DNA of 64,000 nucleotides, from NCBI RefSeq assembly GCF_024623455.1, contig NZ_JANIPJ010000005.1, positions 1 to 64,000 on the forward strand, written 5' to 3'. A program made the translations under genes and the position numbers. Position 1 is the first letter of the stretch. Each line of letters begins with the position of its first letter. Shown here piece after piece: positions 40,794 through 50,318 of the stretch. The notes under the pieces are model-generated. The model did no database searches and was not told the DNA's origin. It saw nothing but the letters and a program-made list of their open reading frames with translations. The DNA is from Paenibacillus soyae (lineage in GTDB: Bacteria > Bacillota > Bacilli > Paenibacillales > Paenibacillaceae).

Positions 40794-40822
40794 TTGATTT
40801 TACCAATGGAAGTTGCTACAAT
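40794..40822 (+). promoter_or_regulatory. Promoter of smpB
   Basis: TTGATT (40794-40799), a 17-nt spacer and TACAAT (40817-40822), with TG one base before the -10 box. Confidence 0.82.
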
Positions 40823-40874
40823 GAACCAACAGAGACGATGTTCTCGAACAATCCGGCAAGAGAGGTGAACTAGC

Positions 40875-41357
40875 ATGGCAGCCAAGAAGAACGACAACAA
40901 AGTGCTTGCTCAGAACAAGAAGGCTTCCCATGACTACTTCATCGAGGAAACCTTCGAGGCAGGCATGGTGCTTACGGGCACGGAGATCAAGTCGCTGAGG
41001 AACGGCAGGGCGAACATAGGTGACGCCTTCTCGACGATCCGTAACGGCGAAATCTTCATCCACAACATGCACATCAGTCCCTTCGAGCAGGGCAACATCC
41101 ATAATCCGAGCGATCCCACGCGGACAAGGAAGCTGCTGCTGCACAAGGAGCAAATCAACAAGCTGCTGGGCTTATCGAAGCGGGAAGGCTATGCGATCGT
41201 GCCGCTGAAGATCTACGTGCGCAACGGCTACGCCAAGCTGCTGATCGGACTCGGCAAAGGCAAGAAGCAGTACGACAAGCGCGAGACGTCCGCTAAACGC
41301 GACGCGCAGCGCGACATTCAGCGCGCGCTTCGGGAGAAGCAGAAGGTGGCGAGATAA
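40875..41357 (+). CDS. smpB: SsrA-binding protein
   Basis: SmpB carries tmRNA to stalled ribosomes. The 160-residue protein has the OB-fold segments [18 protein letters not shown] and [19 protein letters not shown] and a basic C-terminal tail that enters the mRNA channel. It lies directly upstream of its RNA partner. GAGAGGTG precedes the ATG. Confidence 0.97.
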   Translation: MAAKKNDNKVLAQNKKASHDYFIEETFEAGMVLTGTEIKSLRNGRANIGDAFSTIRNGEIFIHNMHISPFEQGNIHNPSDPTRTRKLLLHKEQINKLLGLSKREGYAIVPLKIYVRNGYAKLLIGLGKGKKQYDKRETSAKRDAQRDIQRALREKQKVAR

Positions 41358-41426
41358 TCCTCGGCATCCATGGATGGCAGGGCCAACGCTGCCAGTATTC
41401 TTCCCGTGATTTTCGGAGCGGATTCG

Positions 41427-41435
41427 TGCTATACT
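41427..41435 (+). promoter_or_regulatory. Possible tmRNA promoter
   Basis: An extended -10 box, TG-C-TATACT (41427-41435), lies 163 nt before mature tmRNA. No good -35 hexamer is visible. The 240-bp gap from smpB otherwise holds only the precursor leader; a weaker TTGACC (41566) with TATGCC (41587) lies closer. Confidence 0.5.
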
Positions 41436-41597
41436 AGGTTCGTACCAAGGAAGCACAGCAACAACACGCAAGACGCAAGACAAGATGCTTGACTCGCAGT
41501 TAGTCATGACATCGTTAATCCTGGAGTTCCCTTGCTTCATGCGCTAGACGTCAGGTTGTCCGGTTTGACCGGATGCACGCTGCGTTTATGCCGACTA

Positions 41598-41963
41598 GGG
41601 GGCGTTTATGGATTCGACGGGGATTGGACGAGCGCGTGCCAGCGGGTAGCAGGGAGTCGTCTGCTTCATCAACGCTAAAGCCAATTAAATGGCAAACAAC
41701 AACCAACTTACGCTGTAGCAGCTTAATAACCTGCTCGCGTGCTCTCGCTCTGTATCGCCCATGTACCGGGATGAGGGCCCAACTTTAGTGGGATACGCTG
41801 TCACATCTCCGCCTGGGGTGTGCTGAAGAAGACAATCAGGCTGACCTATGAGGAACCGTGTTGCAGGGGGTCTTCACAGGTGACATCAAAACTGCAGCTA
41901 CACCCGTAGAAAGCCGTGTGGCGTGGTCTTCGGACAGGGGTTCAAATCCCCTCGCCTCCACCA
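41598..41963 (+). ncRNA. ssrA: Transfer-messenger RNA
   Basis: tmRNA rescues stalled ribosomes and tags the unfinished protein for proteolysis. The 5' end GGGGGCG pairs with CGCCTCC at the 3' end to form the tRNA-like acceptor, and CCA is encoded. The T arm is GGGGTTCAAATCCCC. The tag frame runs 41691-41726 and reads GKQQPTYAVAA (after the alanine carried by the RNA), then TAA TAA. Length is 366 nt. Confidence 0.95.
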
Positions 41964-41971
41964 AACATGAG

Positions 41972-42002
41972 AAACCCGACCGGATTAGGTCGGGTTTTTG
42001 CT
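41972..42002 (+). terminator. tmRNA terminator
   Basis: AAACCCGACC pairs with GGTCGGGTTT (6-nt loop), followed by TTG. Confidence 0.9.
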
Positions 42003-42108
42003 TTGTTCAGGAGGCTGATTGGAAGCCCGCTATGTCCTTCTTCCTGCATATTTTTTATTTATCATGGGAAATTTAGAATAAGATCACTTTAAGGAGTGTG
42101 TTGCGATA

Positions 42109-42321
42109 ATGAAGACGTTAAATATTGTGGCCTTAACTTTATTGATTGTGGGCGGTCTTAACTGGTTGTTAGTAGGCCTCTTTCAATTTGATTTAGTGGC
42201 GGCGCTTTTCGACGGCCAGGATGGGCCAATAGCCCGGACGATTTATACCATTGTCGGACTTTGTGCGATCTACTCCTTCAGATTCTTCAGCAAAGTAAGT
42301 GAAGAAGATCGCGCCAGATAA
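42109..42321 (+). CDS. DUF378 family small membrane protein
   Basis: The 70-residue protein has two membrane segments (about 5-27 and 44-62) and the family pattern TLLIVGGLNWLLVGLF...DLVAALF. B. subtilis YuzA is a relative. Function unknown. AAGGAG lies upstream of the ATG. Confidence 0.85.
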   Translation: MKTLNIVALTLLIVGGLNWLLVGLFQFDLVAALFDGQDGPIARTIYTIVGLCAIYSFRFFSKVSEEDRAR

Positions 42322-42341
42322 CATGCATTTCTCCAACATGC

Positions 42342-42373
42342 AATCCACAACCGCGCGAGGTTGTGGATTTTTG
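42342..42373 (+). terminator. Terminator after the DUF378 gene
   Basis: AATCCACAACC pairs with GGTTGTGGATT, followed by TTT. It overlaps an open extension of the next frame, which argues against a start at 42363 for the kinase. Confidence 0.88.
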
Positions 42374-42485
42374 CTGTTCTGCAGTTTGGTTCTTAGGCGA
42401 ATGGACCGCTTGCTCTTTGTTCATGAAGCAGAAGGATAAGCCATCCGAACAGCGAATACTATTGTTCCATACCCGTTGTGAGGTG

Positions 42486-44264
42486 ATGGAGGTGCGCGTC
42501 AATCGTTCGATAAAGATCAGCTTCAAGGCTATGCTGCGAAACCGGTTTGTTTTCTCCTCTCTCCGCAAACGAATTATGGTGTTCCTGACCGTTGGTTTTG
42601 TAGGCTGCGCCATCTTGATGGCGACGGTGTCCTACAACGCGATCTACACGATGCAGCGGGATAAAATCCAGACCTCTATGGCTTTCGATCTGTACCAGCA
42701 AACGTCCAAGCTGAATCAGACGTACAATAACCTCCTCCAGGTTACGCAGCAGATGACGCCGGAAGGCACGGTTGGCAACCTGATGGAGGCATACCTCTCT
42801 ACCGAGGACACGTACGGACAGCGTCTTCTCTCGCTCGATATTTCCTACAATATTGGCTTAATTACATTTTCGAATCCGGCTCTGGAGCTGGTCATGTATT
42901 ACGACCCCGTAAGCGGGGAAGCCGCCTATTCGAATTTGCCGCTGCGCGGCGACTTCACGATGCAAGCCCTGCCGACTGTCTCCGGCCTCGGGGAGCTGAA
43001 ATATCAGTCCCCGCATCAATCGTTATGCCGATTCAGCGATGATCTGGTCGTGTCGGTGACGCGGGAGGTGACCTTCTCGGATGGAACGCGGATGATGGTG
43101 TACGTGGAAGCCAAGTCGGACGTCACCTCAGAAATGAATTCGCTTACAGAAAGCTTGAATATGCCGTATACGCTCGTGTTCAGCGATACGGCGGGCTTGG
43201 TAACCTATAGCAGCAATTCGGCTGGGATCGTGGCGGCCGGCGAACGTCTCCCGCTAAGCGGAGAATCAGGCATGACGGACGATTATGTATGGAACCGAAC
43301 GACGGGCGATTACGGCTATGGCATTACACTGCTTCTTCCCGTCTCCTACTACAATCACGAGCTCTATACGTGGAAAAATCATATGTACTGGATCCTCGCC
43401 GTCGCCCTCCTGATGATGTTTATGTTCACGCTACTATTGCGGCGGCTCATTAACAGGCCGTTTCAATTGATCGAGAAGGAAATGAGGACGTTCGGCAAAG
43501 GATACATGGCTACGCGCCAATACCATACGGGGATTGATGAATTCGACCGGATATTCGATCAGTTCAATATTATGAAGCGGCAAATCCAACAGCTGATCCT
43601 GGACGTGGAGCAGAAGGAAAAACGCCGTCATCAGCTGGAGATCGAGAAGCTTGCCTACCAGATCAACCCTCATTTTCTGATGAATACGCTCAATTCGGTA
43701 CGGTGGCTGGCGGCCATGCACAAGCAGGCGGAGATCGAGAAGTTTGTTTCGTCGTTGATCTATTTGCTGAGCTATAACCTGGGTAAATCCGAGGGCAAGG
43801 CTACCTTCCGATCGGAGGTCGAGGTCATGCGAACCTATCTGGAGCTCCAGCAAATGCGTCATGATTTCGAGGTCACTCTGGATATTGCGGAAGGGGACTA
43901 TCTCGACAGCCCTGTCGCGAGATTCATCCTGCAGCCCATTGTGGAAAATGCCGTCTGCCACGGCCTTGACGACAACGGCATGCTGGAAATCCGCATAACG
44001 CCGGATGAAGCGGCGCAAGCGGTGCGCGTCATCATCCGCGATGACGGCAAAGGGCTAAGCCAGGAGACGCTTGCCTTGCTGCAGCGCGATACGCCGGGTC
44101 AGCAGCAGACGGGCTGGGGAATCGGACTGCGTTATGTCCGCTCCATGCTGGATTCATTTTATGGCCATAACGCCCGTATGAGTATACAAAGCACTCCGAA
44201 TCAAGGCACAACCGTGACGTTAACCCTTCCTATTCTCCATCAACGAAAGGAGAGAGCGATGTGA
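42486..44264 (+). CDS. Sensor histidine kinase, YesM type
   Basis: The membrane kinase (592 residues from 42486) has a first membrane segment near residues 30-50, an extracellular sensing region of about 240 residues, a second segment near 298-318, a HAMP-like linker, the phospho-acceptor His of LAYQINPHFLMNTLNS near 396 and an ATPase domain with PIVENAVCHGL and DDGKGLS. YesM kinases usually sense sugars with a partner binding protein. The start is uncertain: AGGTG sits right against the ATG at 42486, and other in-frame starts (ATG 42532) have weaker sites. It overlaps the response regulator by 4 nt. Confidence 0.88.
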   Translation: MEVRVNRSIKISFKAMLRNRFVFSSLRKRIMVFLTVGFVGCAILMATVSYNAIYTMQRDKIQTSMAFDLYQQTSKLNQTYNNLLQVTQQMTPEGTVGNLMEAYLSTEDTYGQRLLSLDISYNIGLITFSNPALELVMYYDPVSGEAAYSNLPLRGDFTMQALPTVSGLGELKYQSPHQSLCRFSDDLVVSVTREVTFSDGTRMMVYVEAKSDVTSEMNSLTESLNMPYTLVFSDTAGLVTYSSNSAGIVAAGERLPLSGESGMTDDYVWNRTTGDYGYGITLLLPVSYYNHELYTWKNHMYWILAVALLMMFMFTLLLRRLINRPFQLIEKEMRTFGKGYMATRQYHTGIDEFDRIFDQFNIMKRQIQQLILDVEQKEKRRHQLEIEKLAYQINPHFLMNTLNSVRWLAAMHKQAEIEKFVSSLIYLLSYNLGKSEGKATFRSEVEVMRTYLELQQMRHDFEVTLDIAEGDYLDSPVARFILQPIVENAVCHGLDDNGMLEIRITPDEAAQAVRVIIRDDGKGLSQETLALLQRDTPGQQQTGWGIGLRYVRSMLDSFYGHNARMSIQSTPNQGTTVTLTLPILHQRKERAM

Positions 44265-45346
44265 TTCGCGTATTGATCGTTGACGATGATAAGCTCGCCC
44301 GCAAAGGCTTAATCTCGATTATGCCCTGGTCCAAGCACGATATGACGGTTGTGGGAGAGGCGGCGAACGGAGCGAAGGCGCTGGAGTTTATGGAGCAGCA
44401 TGAGGTGGATCTGATGTTCGTCGATCTCTCGATGCCCGTCATGTCGGGAATGGAGCTGCTTCAAGTCACGCGCCAAAGATTTCCGAGCTTGCGTTCCGTT
44501 ATATTATCCTTCCACGAGGAGTTCGAGAACGTGCAATCGGCTTACCGAATGGGCGTGCTCGATTACATATCCAAGGTCCGCCTGGAATCGGAGGACGACG
44601 AGCAAATATTGAAACGGATCCAGCAGCAAATGACGGGAGAAATGCCGCAGCATTCTGCTGGAGCTCCCGCGTTATCCGCGCCTGGCCCTTCCCTTATCCC
44701 TGCCACCGAGCCCCATACCGGCTCCGAGGAGGAAGAAGACTGGAGCGGACTGGAGCAGGAATGGCGCGCGCTCTACTGGCTCTACAATGAATCGGTCTTC
44801 CAGCGCTTATGCAAGAGGACCGTGGAAACCAAGGCTTCCGTCCGCCGTGTGGAAGGACTGTTCATGCGCGTGCTGTCGCAAGTCGAGTCCCTTACTCTGC
44901 TTCCGGCCGAGCTCCGCTCGGATGCTCCCGACGTCCGGGCGGCGGTGGATTGGCTGCGCGATTACAGGAAACAAGTCTATGCGAAGGTTGCGGCATCCTC
45001 CGATTTTACCAGCACGACGGCCAGCATCCTGAAGGCGGTGGTGTTCATTCGCGAACAGGCCTCGAATACGCTGCATGCCGAGGACGTCGCCGAGCATGTG
45101 CATATGAGCCGAAGCTATTTCAGCCAATGCTTCAAGAAGCTTACGGGTTCGACGTTCAACGATTACTTGAGGCAAGAGCGGATAAGAGCCGCCGAGCGGC
45201 TGCTATGCGAGACCAACCAGTCGATCGCGTGGGTGGCTCATGCCGTAGGCTACAACGACTCTAAGTATTTCTCCCAGCTCTTCTACGAGCAGACCCGTCT
45301 CCTGCCCTCCGAATTCCGGGCCCAATTCCACCGGGGGGATGAATGA
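44261..45346 (+). CDS. Response regulator with AraC-type DNA-binding domain, YesN type
   Basis: The 361-residue protein has a receiver domain with the acidic pocket VDDD, phospho-acceptor Asp55 (FVDLSMP), Ser83 and Lys105, a short linker, and a C-terminal AraC HTH (about 262-355, VAEHVHMSRSYFSQCFKKLTG). Its linker is shorter than in many YesN proteins of over 500 residues. The GTG start at 44261 overlaps the kinase stop. It should activate the transporter genes just downstream. Confidence 0.92.
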   Translation: MIRVLIVDDDKLARKGLISIMPWSKHDMTVVGEAANGAKALEFMEQHEVDLMFVDLSMPVMSGMELLQVTRQRFPSLRSVILSFHEEFENVQSAYRMGVLDYISKVRLESEDDEQILKRIQQQMTGEMPQHSAGAPALSAPGPSLIPATEPHTGSEEEEDWSGLEQEWRALYWLYNESVFQRLCKRTVETKASVRRVEGLFMRVLSQVESLTLLPAELRSDAPDVRAAVDWLRDYRKQVYAKVAASSDFTSTTASILKAVVFIREQASNTLHAEDVAEHVHMSRSYFSQCFKKLTGSTFNDYLRQERIRAAERLLCETNQSIAWVAHAVGYNDSKYFSQLFYEQTRLLPSEFRAQFHRGDE

Positions 45347-45514
45347 CCGCAATCGATTGAACAAATATCCCACCTCAATCTTGTATCCGCTTTCAAACGC
45401 GACACATCCGTCTGACTTTTTTTCTTCGCATCCCATGTACAATGAAAAGGCAGGAGATCATACAGACGCTTACAAGGCAAGAAGGGTCTCATAATTCCTA
45501 AGGGGAGGGATTTG

Positions 45515-47230
45515 ATGAAAAGGAAAATGGCAACGCTGCTTTCCGTGGCAATGCTCGGTCTAAGCTTGACGGCATGTACGTCCAATGATTCGTCGAATGA
45601 TTTGAAAGCGTCTTCAACGCCGGGCCCGAATTCACCGGAAGCAACGCTTTCGGGGGACGATCTGGCTTTCTACAAATTTCCGGAGCCTGTTGACGTCCAC
45701 ATCGGGATGGTGGTCGATCCGACGGACAAGACGCTGCCGGAAGGCGACAGCGTGAGCAACAACCAGTATACGCGCTACCTCAAGGAAAAATACAACATCA
45801 ACGTCATCGTGGACTGGACCGCGGCCACCGGCAACGACTTCAAGCAGAAGGTCAGTCTGACGATCGCATCCGGCAAGCTGCCGGACGGCATGGTCGTCGA
45901 TGACCGCTCCTTCATGACCAAAGCCGCCAGCTCGGGGCTGCTCTATGATATTACCGATGTGTTCGAGCAGTATCAGTCCTCGCAGGTCAGAGACATTATG
46001 GCGAGCACCGATGGCCGGGCCATGGAGAACGCCAGCTACGACGGCAAGATGGTGTCGCTTCCGAACATTACGGTGGATACGGACGGCGTGCACATCATGT
46101 GGATCCGCAAGGATTGGCTCGACAAGCTGAGCCTGCCGGTGCCGAAGACGCTGGCGGATATCGAGAAGACGGCGAAAGCGTTCATCGATAACAAGATGGG
46201 CGGGGACAAAACGATCGGCATTGCAGGTCCTTCCAAAAACACGTTCCCGTACTCCACCTTCCTCGTCTCCTCCAACAACATGGGGGGCTTCGACCCAATA
46301 TTCGGCGCGAATGACGCGTATCCGGGCTACTGGCTCGACAATGGCGACGGAACGGTATCGTACGGAACGACGTCGGATAATACGAAAAAGACCTTGGCCT
46401 TGCTCGCCGACTGGTACCAGAAAGGGCTTATCGATCCCGAGGTGGGCACCCGCGACAATGTGGGGGATCCGATCAACGCGAACCAGGCCGGCATCTTCTT
46501 CGGTCCTTGGTGGAACGGCGGCTACGGCAACGGGGACTCCTTCAAGAACGATCCGACCGCGAACTGGCAGGCGTATCCGGTCTATTCCGACGATAACAAG
46601 TGGAACGTGCATATGAAGACGACGGGCAGCACCTACACCTTGATCAGCAAAAACGCCAAGCCGGATGTCGTGAAAGCGATCATCATCATGAATAACGCGC
46701 TAGTGCGCGATGAAGCGACCTTTGATCTGTCGGTTGCCGTGGGCTGGTATCCGCTCCGCAACGTAATGGCCGCGGCCAACGAGACGGAATACGAGTACGC
46801 CGAGCTTCTGAAGGTGCTGAAAGGCGAGACTAATCCGGAGGATTACAATAAGCCGAACAGCTTATACAAGCTGATGTATGCGGACGCGAAAAAAGTGAAG
46901 GACGTCATTAAGCCTCCATACGACGATTTGAACGTCAGCAACTTCAGTACGGCGAACTTCGGCGACTTCCAGCGCTTGTACTCCATTATGATCGGCGACC
47001 GGCCGTTCGCGACGATTCCGATCGATAAGAAGGTCTACAGCGTCACCTACAACCAGACCCCGACGATGGAGACGAAGTGGGCCAACCTGAAGAAGATGGA
47101 GGATGAGACCGTAATGAAGATCATCCTGGGCCAAGCGTCCATCGACTCCTTCGACAAATTCGTGAAGGACTGGAAGGCTCAAGGCGGAGACGAGATCACG
47201 GCGGAAGTCGCGGAGCTCTTGAAGAAGTAA
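45515..47230 (+). CDS. Extracellular sugar-binding lipoprotein (LplA type)
   Basis: The 571-residue protein has a signal peptide with lipobox LTAC (Cys21) and the large type-1 solute-binding fold seen in LplA/YtcQ proteins that bind plant-derived oligosaccharides or uronides. The ATG at 45515 follows AGGGGAGGG. A TACAAT box (45438) upstream lacks a clear -35, consistent with activator control by the adjacent YesN protein. The ligand is unknown. A pectin breakdown product is a guess from the pectate lyase 9 kb away. Confidence 0.88.
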   Translation: MKRKMATLLSVAMLGLSLTACTSNDSSNDLKASSTPGPNSPEATLSGDDLAFYKFPEPVDVHIGMVVDPTDKTLPEGDSVSNNQYTRYLKEKYNINVIVDWTAATGNDFKQKVSLTIASGKLPDGMVVDDRSFMTKAASSGLLYDITDVFEQYQSSQVRDIMASTDGRAMENASYDGKMVSLPNITVDTDGVHIMWIRKDWLDKLSLPVPKTLADIEKTAKAFIDNKMGGDKTIGIAGPSKNTFPYSTFLVSSNNMGGFDPIFGANDAYPGYWLDNGDGTVSYGTTSDNTKKTLALLADWYQKGLIDPEVGTRDNVGDPINANQAGIFFGPWWNGGYGNGDSFKNDPTANWQAYPVYSDDNKWNVHMKTTGSTYTLISKNAKPDVVKAIIIMNNALVRDEATFDLSVAVGWYPLRNVMAAANETEYEYAELLKVLKGETNPEDYNKPNSLYKLMYADAKKVKDVIKPPYDDLNVSNFSTANFGDFQRLYSIMIGDRPFATIPIDKKVYSVTYNQTPTMETKWANLKKMEDETVMKIILGQASIDSFDKFVKDWKAQGGDEITAEVAELLKK

Positions 47231-47236
47231 CCGCGC

Positions 47237-47304
47237 AAAGCTTGCGGAAGGTACCGGCGGTATGGAATGTGTTCCAGCCTCTTGGAGTACCTTCTGCAAG
47301 CTTT
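47237..47304 (+). repeat. Long stem-loop between binding-protein and permease genes
   Basis: AAAGCTTGCGGAAGGTAC (47237-47254) pairs with GTACCTTCTGCAAGCTTT (47287-47304) over 18 positions with one G-T pair. Inside is GGAA-TGTG-TTCC. No T run follows. It probably protects the upstream transcript or limits read-through, so the binding protein outnumbers the permeases. Confidence 0.8.
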
Positions 47305-47338
47305 CATCCTAAACGGGAGAGATTGGAGGTTAGCCGTG

Positions 47339-48229
47339 ATGAGAAAATTAGGCCATCAGAAGCACTACTATTTGATGCTGCTGCCGGGTATGGTCTGGCT
47401 TGTGATGTTCAGTATCGTGCCGATGGTTGGCATTGTGATGGCATTTCAAAATTTCAATCCGGGAGCGGGACTGTTCAAATCCGAGTGGGTGGGGCTCGAG
47501 AACTTCAAGTATATGTTCCAGCTGAATGACAGCAAGACGGTTATCGTCAATACCTTCATTATCGCAATCGGCAAAATCGTGCTCAATTTGGTTGTTCCGC
47601 TCGTCTTTGCCATTCTGCTCAACGAGCTTCGCAGCCTGCGCTACAAGAAGCTGGTGCAGACTGTCGTCTATCTTCCGCACTTCCTGTCGTGGGTCATTAT
47701 GTCCACGATCGTTATCGGCATCTTCGGCTATTACGGCGTTGTTAATACCGTGATTGGCATGTTCGGCTTCGATCCTCAATTATTTATGGCGGATGCGGGC
47801 ATATTCCGGCAGCTGATTATCGGCACGGATGTGTGGAAGGAGTTTGGCTTTGGCGCGATTATTTATCTTGCGGCGTTAACCGGCATTAATCTCAATCTGT
47901 ACGAGGCGGCCGCCATTGACGGGGCCAATCGCTGGCAGCTGATCCGGCACGTCACGCTGCCGGCATTGTCGACGACGGTTGTTCTGCTGGGCGTCTTAAG
48001 CCTAGGCAACGTGCTGAACGCCGGCTTCGAGCAGGTATATAACCTGTACAACCCGCTTGTGTATTCGACCGGAGATATTTTGGATACCTGGGTGTACCGG
48101 CTGGGCTTGCAAAATCTTCAATACTCGCTGGCGACGGCGGCTGGTTTGTTCAAGTCGGTCGTTAGCTTTGTGCTGATTTATATATCTTACCGTCTGGCGT
48201 ATCGCTATGCCGATTACACGGTATTCTGA
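47339..48229 (+). CDS. Sugar ABC transporter permease (LplB type)
   Basis: The 296-residue protein has six predicted membrane segments and the EAA loop near YEAAAIDGANRWQLIRHVTLP, which contacts the ATPase. The ATG at 47339 (or GTG 47336) follows GGAGGT; the open frame upstream runs through the stem-loop and is not coding. It pairs with the next permease. Confidence 0.93.
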   Translation: MRKLGHQKHYYLMLLPGMVWLVMFSIVPMVGIVMAFQNFNPGAGLFKSEWVGLENFKYMFQLNDSKTVIVNTFIIAIGKIVLNLVVPLVFAILLNELRSLRYKKLVQTVVYLPHFLSWVIMSTIVIGIFGYYGVVNTVIGMFGFDPQLFMADAGIFRQLIIGTDVWKEFGFGAIIYLAALTGINLNLYEAAAIDGANRWQLIRHVTLPALSTTVVLLGVLSLGNVLNAGFEQVYNLYNPLVYSTGDILDTWVYRLGLQNLQYSLATAAGLFKSVVSFVLIYISYRLAYRYADYTVF

Positions 48230-48243
48230 GGGAGGGCGCCACT

Positions 48244-49131
48244 TTGGTCAGAAATACTACGCTCGGCTCGCGGACGTTCGAAATCGCCAATTACGTCATC
48301 CTTGGACTTCTGCTGATTAGCTGCTTATACCCGCTGTGGTACACCTTCTGCGTATCGATCTCCGAGAAATCGGCCGCCAATGCGGGCTTGGTTACGTTAT
48401 ATCCCATCGGCTTCTCCTTGGCGGCGTACAAGGAAATTCTTGGGGACAGCCTGTTTTTTAACGCCTTTTGGATTTCCATTCAGCGCACCGTGCTCGGTAC
48501 GGGGGTATCCTTGCTGCTGATCGTGCTAATGGCTTACCCGCTGGCAAGGCCGAAGAGGGATTTCAAGCTGCGCAATACGTTCATGTGGATCCTTGTGTTC
48601 TGCATGCTGTTCAACGGGGGATTGATCCCGTGGTATCTTACCATCCAGAACTATAATTTGATCGATACGATCTGGGCGCTCGTGCTCGGCGGGGGAGTGC
48701 CGATATTCGACGTCATTCTAATCATGAACTTCTTCCGCAACTTGCCGAAGGAGCTGAACGAGGCGGCCGTTGTCGACGGGGCAGGGCCTTGGTCGATCCT
48801 GTTCCGGGTATATATCCCATGCTCGATCCCCGTACTTGCCGCAGTGGCGTTGTTCTTGGCCGTCTATCACTGGAACGAGTTCTTCAACGGATTAGTGCTG
48901 ATGAACACGTCCGCCAATTATCCGCTCCAAACCTATATCCAGCAGCTGGTCGTCAACATTCCGGTCGGCACTAATCTGACCCCCGAGCAATATAAGAAGC
49001 TGTCGGAGCTGTCGAACCGAACGCTGAATTCGGCCAAGGTGTTTATCGCCATGGTGCCGATGCTGATCGTATATCCGTTCCTGCAGAAGTACTTCGTGTC
49101 CGGCATTATGCTGGGCGCGGTGAAGGAGTAA
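48244..49131 (+). CDS. Sugar ABC transporter permease (LplC type)
   Basis: The 295-residue protein has six membrane segments and the EAA loop NEAAVVDGAGPWSILFRVYIP. It starts with TTG at 48244, 7 nt after GGGAGGG. No ATPase gene follows; an MsmX-type ATPase such as that at 3046 is expected to energise the transporter. Confidence 0.93.
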   Translation: MVRNTTLGSRTFEIANYVILGLLLISCLYPLWYTFCVSISEKSAANAGLVTLYPIGFSLAAYKEILGDSLFFNAFWISIQRTVLGTGVSLLLIVLMAYPLARPKRDFKLRNTFMWILVFCMLFNGGLIPWYLTIQNYNLIDTIWALVLGGGVPIFDVILIMNFFRNLPKELNEAAVVDGAGPWSILFRVYIPCSIPVLAAVALFLAVYHWNEFFNGLVLMNTSANYPLQTYIQQLVVNIPVGTNLTPEQYKKLSELSNRTLNSAKVFIAMVPMLIVYPFLQKYFVSGIMLGAVKE

Positions 49132-49145
49132 CCGTCAAACGCGAG

Positions 49146-49176
49146 AAAGCCGACCGAATCCGGTCGGTTTTTTTTT
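49146..49176 (+). terminator. Terminator of the sugar transporter operon
   Basis: CCGACCG pairs with CGGTCGG (AATC loop), extended by AAAG and T pairs, followed by a long T run that abuts the next -35 box. Confidence 0.9.
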
Positions 49177-49177
49177 C

Positions 49178-49206
49178 TTGACAACCGAAATTTCTTCCAT
49201 TAGTAT
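49178..49206 (+). promoter_or_regulatory. Promoter of the iron-siderophore operon
   Basis: A perfect TTGACA (49178-49183), a 17-nt spacer and TAGTAT (49201-49206). Confidence 0.9.
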
Positions 49207-49220
49207 CAACAAAGGAAGAA

Positions 49221-49235
49221 TGATAATCATTATCA
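49221..49235 (+). promoter_or_regulatory. Fur box
   Basis: TGATAATCATTATCA is an exact 7-1-7 Fur motif (TGATAAT-N-ATTATCA). It lies just after the expected transcription start, so Fur with iron would block the operon. Confidence 0.95.
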
Positions 49236-49269
49236 TCCATATACATATTGATGAAGGAGAGAGGCTTAC

Positions 49270-50316
49270 ATGTTCAAGTCTAAGAAAGTAATGACCATTA
49301 TGGCGTTTATGCTGACGGTTATGCTCGTCCTTGCGGGCTGCGGGCAGAATAACGCGCAAAACGAAGGAGCGCAGAACGTTCAGCAAGAAGGCGCAAACGG
49401 CGGCAACGGGAATCAGGGGAGCGCGGGGAATGAAGCGGAGAGCCAGGACGTACGCGAGGTTGAGCATGCGATGGGAACGACGAAGGTGACCGGCACGCCG
49501 CAAAGAGTGGTTACCCTGTATCAAGGCGCAAACGATATTGCGGTCGCTTTGGGCGTCAAGCCTGTCGGGATTGTGGAATCCTGGGCCGAGCAGCCGGTCT
49601 ATCAGTATCTGAGAGCGGATCTCGAAGGCATTCCGCTAGTCGGCGAGGAGACGCAGCCGAACTTGGAGGAAATTTCGAAGCTGAAGCCGGATTTGATCAT
49701 CGCGTCCAAGCTTCGTCACGAGGAAATTTACGAGCAGCTGTCGCAGATCGCTCCGACGATTACGCACGAGACGGTCTTCAAGTTCAAGGACACGATTCAA
49801 CTGATGGGCGAGGCGCTGAACAAACAAGAAGAGGCGGCGGGACTGCTTGCCGCATGGGATGAAAGAGTTGCCGACTTCAAAACGAAAATCGCGGCAAAGC
49901 TGGGCGATCAATGGCCCGTTGAAACGTCGGTGTTAAACTTCAGATCCGATCACTCGCGTATTTATGTGACGGGATATGCGGGCGACATCCTGAATGAGCT
50001 GGGCTTTGTCCGTTCCGATTACCAGCAGGAGGAAGCCGATAAAGGAACGGTTGTCGTGAAGCTTACGGACAAAGAGAGCATTCCAAGTATGGATGCGGAT
50101 GTCTTCTTCGTCTTCCTGTCGGATCCGGGAAATGAAGATGCCGTCAAGAAAACGTATGACGAATGGACGAATCACCCGCTTTGGCAAAACCTTAAGGCGG
50201 TAAAAGCCAACCAAGTGTATCAGATCGACGAGGTCGTATGGAATTTGGGCGGAGGAATGAAATCCGCGAATCTTCTGTTGGATCAGCTATACGAGCATTT
50301 TGAACTGGAGAAATAA
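49270..50316 (+). CDS. Ferric-siderophore-binding lipoprotein
   Basis: The 348-residue protein has a signal peptide with lipobox LAGC (Cys24), an Asn/Gln/Gly-rich linker (about 25-60) and a class III siderophore-binding domain (TPQRVVTLYQGANDIAVALGVKP near the start, then NLEEISKLKPDLIIAS). It resembles YfiY/FecB proteins for hydroxamate or citrate siderophores. GAAGGAGAG precedes the ATG. It is the first gene of a Fur-controlled operon. Confidence 0.92.
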   Translation: MFKSKKVMTIMAFMLTVMLVLAGCGQNNAQNEGAQNVQQEGANGGNGNQGSAGNEAESQDVREVEHAMGTTKVTGTPQRVVTLYQGANDIAVALGVKPVGIVESWAEQPVYQYLRADLEGIPLVGEETQPNLEEISKLKPDLIIASKLRHEEIYEQLSQIAPTITHETVFKFKDTIQLMGEALNKQEEAAGLLAAWDERVADFKTKIAAKLGDQWPVETSVLNFRSDHSRIYVTGYAGDILNELGFVRSDYQQEEADKGTVVVKLTDKESIPSMDADVFFVFLSDPGNEDAVKKTYDEWTNHPLWQNLKAVKANQVYQIDEVVWNLGGGMKSANLLLDQLYEHFELEK

Positions 50317-50318
50317 AG

